From: Chitinophaga sp. sic0106
Lineage (GTDB): Bacteria > Bacteroidota > Bacteroidia > Chitinophagales > Chitinophagaceae
Assembly (NCBI RefSeq): GCF_019219075.1
Contig: NZ_JAHUWJ010000029.1
Location: 17,810-81,809, forward strand
DNA length: 64,000 bases
Direction: 5' to 3'
The translations under genes were made by a program, and so were the position numbers. Below the pieces are notes generated by a model. That model was given only the letters and a program-made list of their open reading frames with translations, ran no database searches and had not been told where the DNA came from. Shown here piece after piece: positions 23,895-31,467 of this stretch (the first letter of the stretch is position 1; each line of letters starts with the position of its first letter).

Positions 23895-25769
23895 ATGCAC
23901 GTTCTGAAAAACTTAGCACTTAGTATAGGCATGAGCGTTATAGCCATCCCTGCTTTTTCCCAGTTTAAGGGAGATGATGATGGTGTGTTAAGCCAAAAGG
24001 CCGCGGAACGCGATAGGGCAGCTATTAACACCGCTGTCAACGGCTGGTGGACGGCCAGCATGAAAAATCATGACCAACGCATTGCCTGGTGGAGAGAAGC
24101 ACGCTTCGGCTGCTTCATCCACTGGGGCGTGTACTCCGTGCCCGGTGGCCTCTGGAAAGGGAAGCAGGTAGGCGGCTATGCCGAACACCTGATGCGTAAA
24201 GAAAAAATTTCCAGAGGAGCATACGACTCCCTGCTCATACGCACTTTTAACCCGGTGGATTTTGACGCTGAGGCCTGGGTGAAACAAATCAAAGCCGCCG
24301 GCATGCGCTACGTGATCATCACCGCCAAACATCACGACGGTGTGGCCATGTACCCTACCGCCATCGGAGATTATAGTATCAAAAACTCGGCTTTCAAAAG
24401 AGATCCGATGGCCGAGCTGGCAGCAGCCTGCCATAAAAACGGACTGAAGTTCGGATTCTATTATTCCCACGCCTTTGACTGGGAACATCCGGACGCGCCA
24501 GGTAACGACTGGGATTATGATAATCCGGGCGGCGATAAAGACCTGCACGGTGGCCGCACCTGGTATGATGTACACCCGGAACTGCTGCCCAAAGCCGTGA
24601 AATACGTCAACGAGAAATCAATTCCGCAGATAAAAGAACTGATCGCAAAGTACCATCCGGATATCCTCTGGTTTGATACGCCGCATAAGCTGCCACTGAG
24701 CGAAAATATCCGCATCCTCGAAGCCATCCGCGCTGTGGATAACAACGTGGTGGTCAATGGGCGACTGGCACGCAGCAACGAATATTCCTTCGGTGACTAT
24801 ATCAATACCTCCGACCGCCCTGCGGAGTTTTACCCGGTAAACGACGACTGGGAAGCAATACCAACCACCAATGAATCGTACGGCTATTCCCGTTACGATG
24901 AAAGTCATAAACCAGTTTCCTTTTTCATACGCCTGCTGGCAAAAGCGGCGGACCGTGGAGGGAACCTGCTGATGAATATAGGGCCGGAAGGCAATGGTGT
25001 AATAGATCCCAGAGATACCATCATTTTACACGGCATTGGAGCCTGGATGCAACGATACGGAAACAGCATATACGGCACAACAGCATCACCATTACCCATT
25101 CAGCCGTGGGGCGAGATTACCGCAAAAAATAACCAGCTATTCCTGCATGTATTTTCATGGCCCGCCAATAAAACACTGACTGTTGGCGGATTACAGGGAA
25201 AGGTGAAAAAAGCCTGGCTCATGAACACTGCTACAGTCCTGAAAACTACGGTGGTTAATAACGGTACTGATGTGAACATCTCCCTGCCGGCAACAGCACC
25301 GGATAGTATTAACAGTGTGGTAGTAGTGGAAATGGAGCAGGTAAAACCAACAGCCGCTACAGTTTCCCGGCTGCTGGATGGTTCCGGTGTTACCAACCGC
25401 TTGCTGGCTTACGATGCACAGTACCGCAAAGGTCTCACCAAAGGAGATGGAAAAATCGCCAACTATTTTGTAGGTGACATCGCCAATCCTGCTGATAAGC
25501 TTACCTGGAAAGTACGTGTAACCAAAGCCGGTAGCTATAGTGTAACGTTGAAGTACCGCAGCACCTTACCTGACGCCGCTTTCGAGGTTACAACCGGTTC
25601 ACAGTCCCTGAAAGGCAGTACGACTTCAAAAAAAGAAATCCTGACCGTGAAGCCCGGCGTGCTTAAATTGGCAGCAGGTGAAAATGAAATTGTATTAACG
25701 CCGACTGCCGCCAACAAGGAAGAAATCATGAAAGTCTTTGAACTACAGCTGGAGGCCTTCAATAAATAG
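23895..25769 (+). CDS. Secreted GH29 alpha-L-fucosidase with C-terminal beta domain
   Basis: A 624-residue protein with a signal peptide (NLALSIGMSVIAIPAFSQ). GH29 barrel at residues 58-400: RFGCFIHWGVYSVPGG, YVIITAKHHDGVAMY, LKFGFYYSHAFDWEHPD, and nucleophile D261 in HPDILWFDTPHKL, then GNLLMNIGPEGNG. A beta-sandwich (about 405-480) and a further C-terminal domain (500-620, ADKLTWKVRVTKAGSYSVTL) follow; the latter resembles the extra domain of the first GH29 enzyme. The HHDG replaces the HHEG of the two other GH29 proteins. Third fucosidase of this type in the locus and third gene of the second block. Confidence 0.92.
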   Translation: MHVLKNLALSIGMSVIAIPAFSQFKGDDDGVLSQKAAERDRAAINTAVNGWWTASMKNHDQRIAWWREARFGCFIHWGVYSVPGGLWKGKQVGGYAEHLMRKEKISRGAYDSLLIRTFNPVDFDAEAWVKQIKAAGMRYVIITAKHHDGVAMYPTAIGDYSIKNSAFKRDPMAELAAACHKNGLKFGFYYSHAFDWEHPDAPGNDWDYDNPGGDKDLHGGRTWYDVHPELLPKAVKYVNEKSIPQIKELIAKYHPDILWFDTPHKLPLSENIRILEAIRAVDNNVVVNGRLARSNEYSFGDYINTSDRPAEFYPVNDDWEAIPTTNESYGYSRYDESHKPVSFFIRLLAKAADRGGNLLMNIGPEGNGVIDPRDTIILHGIGAWMQRYGNSIYGTTASPLPIQPWGEITAKNNQLFLHVFSWPANKTLTVGGLQGKVKKAWLMNTATVLKTTVVNNGTDVNISLPATAPDSINSVVVVEMEQVKPTAATVSRLLDGSGVTNRLLAYDAQYRKGLTKGDGKIANYFVGDIANPADKLTWKVRVTKAGSYSVTLKYRSTLPDAAFEVTTGSQSLKGSTTSKKEILTVKPGVLKLAAGENEIVLTPTAANKEEIMKVFELQLEAFNK

Positions 25770-25794
25770 TGCTGACTTTTAAAAGAGCTACACC

Positions 25795-26961
25795 ATGACA
25801 AACCGCATATTACTTTTTTCTATCCTGATAATAATGATGACTCTGACCGCCGGCGCTCAAAAGCGCTGGCGGGATCAGGTGATAAAAGACATGCAGCCTG
25901 CCATCCTGGAAAGGGCTGCCTGGGCCAAACAACTCCAGCCGGAAACAATTACAGCGTATAGCTGTGCCCGTAGTGCCGGTGGGGCGCATGATTTTTATTC
26001 CGAAGGAGATTATTGGTGGCCGAACCCGGTGAGCGTGGATAGTCCTTACATTCAGCGGGATGGACAAAGTAATCCGGAAAATTTTGTAGCACATCGCCAG
26101 GCGATGATTCGTTTTAGCCGCATCATGGGCGCGCTGGCAGCAGGTTACATGGCCAGTCAGGATAAAACCTACCTGGAGCAGGCATTGGTACATGCCAGGG
26201 CCTGGTTTGTGAATGCAGATACCCGCATGAATCCTAACCTTCGGTTTGCACAGGCGATTAAAGGTCGTGCTACCGGCCGTGGTATTGGTATCATTGATAC
26301 CATCCAGCTGCTGGAAGTAGTGCAGGCACTGCGCATCATGGAAAAAGCCGGAATGGTGCCCGCAGCGGACCTGGTGGCCATCAAATCCTGGTTTAGTGAA
26401 TACCTGCAATGGCTTACCACCCACCAGTATGGAAAAGATGAAATGAATGCGGCCAACAACCATGGTACCTGCTGGGTAATGCAGGTGGCCGAGTTTGCGG
26501 TGTTTACCGGTAATGATACGCTCACCCGTTTTTGCATCGACCGTTATAAGAATGTATTGCTGCCTTCACAGATGGCCAACGACGGCAGCTTCCCGCTGGA
26601 ACTGAAACGTACTAAACCATACGGCTACTCGCTCTTTAACCTGGATGCCATGACTACTCTTTGTCAGATATTGAGCACCCCAAAAGATAACCTCTGGAAA
26701 TTTACTGCGGACAAAGTGAAAACTATCAGCAAAGGTATTTCCTGGATGTACCCTTACGTAAAAGATAAAAGTTCATGGCCGTTTGCTCACGATGTGATGT
26801 ATTGGGATAACTGGCCCGTGGCACAACCGTTTCTGATTTTCGGCGCTGCTGCGTATAACAATAACGATTATTACAAAACCTGGCTGCGACTGGATCACGA
26901 TCCGCAGGTGGAAGAGGTACTGAGGAATATGCCGGTTAGGAATCCTTTGATATGGCTTTAA
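25795..26961 (+). CDS. Secreted PL5/PL38-like polysaccharide lyase (alginate lyase family)
   Basis: A 388-residue protein with a signal peptide (LLFSILIIMMTLTAGAQ). It has an all-helical (alpha/alpha) barrel of the Alginate_lyase Pfam type: DFYSEGDYWWPNPV, RFSRIMGALAAGYMAS, the catalytic block MNAANNHGTCWVMQ (near residue 222), LKRTKPYGYSLFNLDAM and a C-terminal tryptophan-rich motif. In this fold Asn, His and Tyr neutralise the uronate and abstract the proton. Homologues include PL38 enzymes acting on glucuronan or alginate; which uronate is cleaved here is unknown. Its place in a fucosidase/galactosidase operon suggests a polymer carrying glucuronic acid. Last gene of the block; no clear terminator follows. 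Confidence 0.85.
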   Translation: MTNRILLFSILIIMMTLTAGAQKRWRDQVIKDMQPAILERAAWAKQLQPETITAYSCARSAGGAHDFYSEGDYWWPNPVSVDSPYIQRDGQSNPENFVAHRQAMIRFSRIMGALAAGYMASQDKTYLEQALVHARAWFVNADTRMNPNLRFAQAIKGRATGRGIGIIDTIQLLEVVQALRIMEKAGMVPAADLVAIKSWFSEYLQWLTTHQYGKDEMNAANNHGTCWVMQVAEFAVFTGNDTLTRFCIDRYKNVLLPSQMANDGSFPLELKRTKPYGYSLFNLDAMTTLCQILSTPKDNLWKFTADKVKTISKGISWMYPYVKDKSSWPFAHDVMYWDNWPVAQPFLIFGAAAYNNNDYYKTWLRLDHDPQVEEVLRNMPVRNPLIWL

Positions 26962-27079
26962 AAAAGTTAAAAAACCGGACTTTTATTTACGAAAATCAAA
27001 AAAATGATCCATTGGCAGGCCCATCATTTCCAAAAAGTTAAATCTCCAGATATTGTTATTTTTCACAATGTAAATCGGT

Positions 27080-27110
27080 AACTTTAGAGTCTATGTAAAA
27101 ACTTTAGAGT
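27080..27110 (+). repeat. 11-base direct repeat, two copies 20 bases apart
   Basis: AACTTTAGAGT occurs at 27080-27090 and 27100-27110, the second ending at the base before the ATG of the next gene. A spacing of two helical turns suits a regulator binding one DNA face, but it could be chance. Confidence 0.4.
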
Positions 27111-27344
27111 ATGAGTTGGATGAACGACCTCTATGTCATTTATCAAAAGCTGGATGCCAACAGCTGTCAGGAGGTAAAAAAAGAAATTATCCAGGCACAG
27201 TTAAACGGCTGTAGCGATGGCACGATTTACTACCTTGTATTACAACAATTAGTAAAATTAAAGGGCGATAAAGCGCCGGTATACGAACTGATCAAAGGTG
27301 AAGTGGAAAATATTATTCACGCACAAAGCACCTACGCACACTAA
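27111..27344 (+). CDS. Small hypothetical protein
   Basis: A 77-residue, mostly helical protein (MSWMNDLYVIYQKLDANSCQ; LVLQQLVKLKGDKAPVYELI). No signal peptide, membrane segment or known motif. Its stop overlaps the stop of the convergent sigma-like gene in the four bases CTAA. The codon pattern and preceding repeats make it a likely real gene, but nothing identifies its function. Confidence 0.55.
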   Translation: MSWMNDLYVIYQKLDANSCQEVKKEIIQAQLNGCSDGTIYYLVLQQLVKLKGDKAPVYELIKGEVENIIHAQSTYAH

Positions 27345-28642
27345 GCTTTTAGTTCTTCAATCAGTTTCTGCACTTTCAGGTAATTGGGTGCGCCTTCCGG
27401 AATTTTTAAGAGCCATTCGAGGCATTCCTGTTTATGTCCTTCCTTGAGGTAACTCAAGGCAAGGTAGAAAGCTGCTTCGTAGCGGATTTTGTTATCACCG
27501 TTGTAGACGGTGAGCAGGTCCTGGCGTGCCGCAGCGAGCTGGTTCAGGTCCACCAGGCTTACGCCGCGGTAGTAGCGGGCGTATATATTATCCGGATTGG
27601 CTGCCAGTTCCTGGTTCAGCAGGCGGAGGGCATCACTGAAGTGGCCTCTGTTAAATTCCCTTTTTACTTCTTCGGAAAGGCCCAGCGTATCGTTTTCCAT
27701 CGCATGCATTTCGGTGGAGGAAAACTGGCTGTAGATATTTTTGCGCCATGGGCTGATGTACAACAGGGTGGCCAGGGTAATAGCTATGATGGCGGTGCCT
27801 ATCACGTAATTTCGTATAGGCGCTATGGAGCTGTCTTTTACGGCAAACCAGGTGTTACGGTGGGCATATAGCTGGTGTTGCAGTTCGTCTCTTTCTGTAT
27901 CTGTACAAATTCGCTGGGCCAGGAGTTGGCGGATCAGGTCGAACCGTTTTACCTGGTTGGCCAGGGGCGTATTTGTTTTTAGTTTTTCGGTGTAGGCGTT
28001 GCGGGCGGCTTCTGACATGATGCCGCAGAGGTAGGCATCTGCCGTTTGGATTTCTGATTCCAGCATGCTGTCCACCGGTTTGAGCTCTCCATCGATGCGC
28101 AGTAACAGGTTTTTGAAGCAGGAGGCGCGCCGTGTCGGTAAATCTTTTACAGGTATTTTGGTTTCCGCTGCAATATCTTCTTGCAGGCAATCGGTAAGTG
28201 CCCAGCGGATCAGCTCTTTACAATCATCTCCCAGCTGGAGATATTGATGATAGGCCACTCTTCTCTTTTCCCCTTCTTTCAGTACATATTCCAGGTCCTG
28301 CATATCTTCCCGGCTCAGGGCAGCAGTTTCGTCGGCCTCCAGGCCCGGAATACGTCCGCCTCTGCGCTCCACTTCCTTTTCCCATACACGTTTACACAGC
28401 AGGATAAGAAAGGCTTCAAAAGAGGCTACTTTCAGCGGATGGCGGCGAACAAAGAAATAAATATCCAGCAGCACCTCCTCAAAAATGTGTGCTGCATCGC
28501 GTACGGTTCCTCCTTTTTGCTGGATAAAACGTTGCGCTTTTATCGCAAAGCGTTGATAGATAGAATCAATAACATCTGCCTCGTGATGAAGTAATCCGTT
28601 AATATAGTCCTGTTCGTTGCTCGTTAATGATTCAGGTGTCAT
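27341..28642 (-). CDS. Sigma-70-like / anti-sigma-like / transmembrane / TPR fusion protein
   Basis: A 433-residue protein with an unusual build. Residues 20-95 match ECF sigma region 2 (IYQRFAIKAQRF, RDAAHIFEEVLLDIYFFVRR, FEAFLILLCKRVWEKEVERR). Residues 125-185 match region 4 (CKELIRWALTDCLQEDIAAE, IPVKDLPTRRASCFKNLL). Residues 201-245 (ADAYLCGIMSEAARNAYTEK, LANQV) resemble the short helical start of Bacteroidota anti-sigma factors. One membrane segment follows at 278-296 (YVIGTAIIAITLATLLYI), then TPR-type helices at 310-430 (FSDALRLLNQELAANPDNIY, KIRYEAAFYLALSYLKEG). It could be a membrane-held sigma factor or an inactive relic used for signalling. It is divergent from an orphan FecR gene. 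Confidence 0.75.
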   Translation of the reverse strand: MTPESLTSNEQDYINGLLHHEADVIDSIYQRFAIKAQRFIQQKGGTVRDAAHIFEEVLLDIYFFVRRHPLKVASFEAFLILLCKRVWEKEVERRGGRIPGLEADETAALSREDMQDLEYVLKEGEKRRVAYHQYLQLGDDCKELIRWALTDCLQEDIAAETKIPVKDLPTRRASCFKNLLLRIDGELKPVDSMLESEIQTADAYLCGIMSEAARNAYTEKLKTNTPLANQVKRFDLIRQLLAQRICTDTERDELQHQLYAHRNTWFAVKDSSIAPIRNYVIGTAIIAITLATLLYISPWRKNIYSQFSSTEMHAMENDTLGLSEEVKREFNRGHFSDALRLLNQELAANPDNIYARYYRGVSLVDLNQLAAARQDLLTVYNGDNKIRYEAAFYLALSYLKEGHKQECLEWLLKIPEGAPNYLKVQKLIEELKA

Positions 28643-28837
28643 ACATTGGGGATTTTACCTGTTCTCTGATTACTAATTTATTAAACCTTACAGAGCTGAC
28701 CTAATTATTTTATTCTGCGCCTCACATGTAGATTTTTCCTATATTAGCTGCCGCATTGCAATCTATGTATTCAATGCCTAATAGGACAGAGACTTCAGAG
28801 AATACACCTCAGGTCTTGTACAGGAGGGAACCTAATT

Positions 28838-29761
28838 ATGTACCAGCCGAATACTGACGCTACTGATCTGATAGTTCGATTTATTAATGCACCTCACGAT
28901 CCGCATTTACAGGATCAGATAGCCGCTTTAAAGAATCAGGGACCAGAGCAGGCCGCTTATGTTGAAAAGTTGTTGCAGGATTGGTTACAGGATGATATGC
29001 AAAGAACTGTGACCACCAGGCCAACAAAGAAAATAATCCCGATATGTAAATGGTGCGCAGTGGTAGTGATACTGCTGCTAATGGTGGCCTGTTACCTCCA
29101 CTTCTGGAGTCGCTCGAGCCTGATCGTGAACACCAATCAAACCGGTTATATAGATTCATTTCTGCTGGCAGATGGAAGCAAAGCCATTTTGAACAGCAGT
29201 GCCAGCATTGCTTATCCCAAAAGTTTTGATAAGGAGCTACGTCAGGTATACATGCAAAAGGGAGAGGCCTTTTTTGCTATCCGGGTAAAAAATGACCAGC
29301 CTTTTGAACTGATCGTGGGGGATGCCGTGCATCTTAAACTGGAGGCCGCTGCATTTAATGTGCGCATGGATCAGCATAAAATAGCTGTGTATGTAACCGA
29401 TGGTAAACTGAAAATGAAAGGCGCCGGCGAAGATGAGCTGCTGCTTACCCCGGGATTACAAGGCATTTATAGCAAGAAGGGTCTGGAACAGGAGATCATG
29501 ATGAGCGACGGCGCCCTGGCCTGGAAAACAGGCCGGCTGCGGTTTGTAAATGTCCCGCTTAAGGAAGTATTACAGGTGATCCGTAACTATTACGATATCC
29601 AGGTAGATGTACCCCCATCTGCCCATACCATCCTGAAAAAAAAGGTAACAGCCAATTTTGAATCCGAAGGTCCTGAGAAAGTACTGGAAGTTGTGAGTAA
29701 AAAAATTGGCGTCTATCTTTCAAAAGATAAAGAGGGGAGATATTACCTTACACTGAAGTAA
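28838..29761 (+). CDS. FecR-family anti-sigma factor
   Basis: A 307-residue protein. Short N-terminal cytoplasmic part (residues 1-65), one membrane segment (66-90, IIPICKWCAVVVILLLMVAC), the FecR domain (about 100-215, with DGSKAILNSSASIAYPKSF and EAFFAIRVKNDQPFELIVGD), and a DUF4974 domain at the C-terminus (240-305, LRFVNVPLKEVLQVIRNYY). FecR proteins normally hold an ECF sigma factor and pass a signal from a TonB-dependent SusC-like receptor; neither a separate sigma gene nor a receptor is adjacent. The nearest sigma-like partner is the divergent fusion protein at 27341-28642. A strong Shine-Dalgarno (AGGAGGGA) lies 11 bases before the ATG. Confidence 0.9.
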   Translation: MYQPNTDATDLIVRFINAPHDPHLQDQIAALKNQGPEQAAYVEKLLQDWLQDDMQRTVTTRPTKKIIPICKWCAVVVILLLMVACYLHFWSRSSLIVNTNQTGYIDSFLLADGSKAILNSSASIAYPKSFDKELRQVYMQKGEAFFAIRVKNDQPFELIVGDAVHLKLEAAAFNVRMDQHKIAVYVTDGKLKMKGAGEDELLLTPGLQGIYSKKGLEQEIMMSDGALAWKTGRLRFVNVPLKEVLQVIRNYYDIQVDVPPSAHTILKKKVTANFESEGPEKVLEVVSKKIGVYLSKDKEGRYYLTLK

Positions 29762-29845
29762 GCAGCCGCATACCGGCACATGTTGCCATCAACATAAACA
29801 TGAAAAAATAATTCATTGCAGGACGCATTTAGTCCGCATCAGCTG

Positions 29846-29888
29846 CAAAGAGAAAGCCTCCTGTGCAACACAGGAGGCTTTCTCTTTG
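29846..29888. terminator. Very long perfect hairpin, probable bidirectional terminator
   Basis: Twenty perfectly paired bases on each side of a three-base loop (29846-29865 with 29869-29888), with AAAG/CTTT at the stem base. It lies between the end of the FecR gene and the end of the convergent mannonate dehydratase gene, as expected for a shared terminator. The rest of 29762-30045 shows nothing else except the short sequence AAACCGGCGGTAG, shared with the repeat near 17150. Confidence 0.7.
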
Positions 29889-30045
29889 GAATAATATATT
29901 AAAGCAGCACTTGCTGTACCTGCGATTAGCGGTCGCCGTATTATTCAGTCACTGTTTCTGCTTTGGCGTAATATCTCAAACCGGCGGTAGTATTGCTGAT
30001 CCCTACCTTGAATCCTTGCACGGTTCTGATATTGGTGGATTTAAG

Positions 30046-31212
30046 TCAATCAGCGCTCAATGCACCGGCGATACCCATTTCCAGTCCGCGCAGTTCTGCC
30101 AGTCCGCGCAGGCGGCCAATGGCACTGTAACCTGGATTGGTTTTCTTGTGCAGGTCATCCAACATCTGGTGGCCATGATCCGGGCGCATAGGAATTACTA
30201 CATTGCGGCGTTTCATGGTGAGCAGGATATTTTTGATCACATGGAACATATCTACATCGCCTTCGAGATGGTTGGCTTCATGGAAGTTGCCCAGTACATC
30301 ACGTTGCGTGCTGCGGAGGTGAATGAAGTGGATATGATCACCGAGGCGCTCTACGATGCCTGGCAGGTCGTTATCAGCGCGTACGCCATAAGAACCGGTG
30401 CAGAAGCAGAGGCCATTGGATTTATAAGGAGCTGCAACCAGCAGTTCTTTTGCATCTTGTTCGGTGCTTACCACGCGTGGTAAACCAAAGATTGGGAACG
30501 GAGGATCATCCGGGTGGATGGCGAGTTTCACACCTACTTCCTCTGCTACCGGTGCAATTTGTTGCAGGAAGTAGAAGAGATGCAATTTCAGTTGAGTTGC
30601 ATCAATGCCTTTGTAGGTATCGAGTGCAGCCTGGAATTGTGCGAGGGTGAAAGATTCTTCAGAACCGGGCAATCCTGCAATGATATTTTTTTGCAGCAGT
30701 GTTTTGGCTTCTGGCGTCATGCTATCGAAATGTTCTTTAGCACGGGAAATATCTTCTTCAGAATAATCTTTTTCAGCATTTGGACGTGCGAGAATGAACA
30801 GGTCAAATGCCATGTAGGCGGCCTTTTCAAAGCGCAGCGCTTTGGAACCATCTTCCACGGTGTAAGCCAGGTCAGTACGTGTCCAGTCCAGTACCGGCAT
30901 AAAATTGTAGGTAACAACTTTTACGCCGCATGCCGCCAGGTTACGGATCGACTGCTGGTAATTGGCGATATATTCCCGGAAACGACCTTTTTGTGTTTTG
31001 ATGTCTTCATGAACGGGAATGCTTTCCACTACTGACCAGGTGAGGCCGGCAGCTTCTATCAGCGCTTTGCGCTGCATAATTTCTTCTTTCGACCAAACCA
31101 CTCCGTTAGGCACATGGTGCAGCGCTGTAACGATGCCAGTGGCACCTGCCTGTTTGATATCAGACAGACTAACCGGATCATTAGGCCCGAACCAACGCCA
31201 TGTCTGTTCCAT
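30046..31212 (-). CDS. uxuA: Mannonate dehydratase UxuA
   Basis: I chose the Met at 31212 because UxuA proteins begin MEQTWRWFGPND; upstream Mets at 31221 and 31287 add only unconserved residues. The resulting 388-residue length is normal. Family blocks: TGIVTALHHVPNGVVW, WSVVESIPVHEDIK, VKVVTYNFMPVLDW, KLAIHPDDPPFPIFGLPRV, GLCFCTGSYGV, IHFIHLRSTQRD and VIPMRPDHGHQMLDD, which carry the metal-binding His/Cys/His/Asp residues. It dehydrates D-mannonate to 2-keto-3-deoxy-gluconate in D-glucuronate breakdown. It converges on FecR and lies near a uronate-lyase gene, so it may act on uronic acids released by the hydrolase locus. The other pathway enzymes (UxaC, UxuB, KdgK) are not in the window. 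Confidence 0.95.
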   Translation of the reverse strand: MEQTWRWFGPNDPVSLSDIKQAGATGIVTALHHVPNGVVWSKEEIMQRKALIEAAGLTWSVVESIPVHEDIKTQKGRFREYIANYQQSIRNLAACGVKVVTYNFMPVLDWTRTDLAYTVEDGSKALRFEKAAYMAFDLFILARPNAEKDYSEEDISRAKEHFDSMTPEAKTLLQKNIIAGLPGSEESFTLAQFQAALDTYKGIDATQLKLHLFYFLQQIAPVAEEVGVKLAIHPDDPPFPIFGLPRVVSTEQDAKELLVAAPYKSNGLCFCTGSYGVRADNDLPGIVERLGDHIHFIHLRSTQRDVLGNFHEANHLEGDVDMFHVIKNILLTMKRRNVVIPMRPDHGHQMLDDLHKKTNPGYSAIGRLRGLAELRGLEMGIAGALSAD

Positions 31213-31412
31213 TCTCAGCATATTGCTATTAAATTTATAATTCCAAAAGTAAGTGATCCAAACCCCAAAAATAAAATCAATCTGCACATATACAAAGTTT
31301 ATGTTGAAGAAATAATTTGGGTACTGTTTTTTGTGCTTACTTCCTGTAATAGTAGTGATGAGCCTTCGGGGACCCGGGGGAAGGCATTGCCTGCATTAAT
31401 GCCGGAGGCAAC

Positions 31413-31456
31413 CCGCGCGCAGCGCGGAACTCCGCGTAACGACACCGAAGGCGTCG
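31413..31456. repeat. REP-like palindromic element, copy 3
   Basis: CCGCGC-GCA-GCGCGG (31413-31427) followed by a hairpin with GACACC-GAA-GGCGTC and flanking AAC/GTT (31438-31456, one mismatch), in the gap between the glycerate kinase stop and the uxuA start. Confidence 0.7.
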
Positions 31457-31467
31457 TTCAAAAAATA

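Noticed and set aside
11519..26961. Fucoidan-degradation locus
   Set aside because: Fucosidases are abundant, but there are no sulfatases and no endo-fucoidanase; the galactosidase-type and lyase genes fit an unsulfated polymer better.
29863..30483. A 206-codon plus-strand open frame
   Set aside because: It begins in the long hairpin and runs antisense to uxuA, which has clear family motifs.
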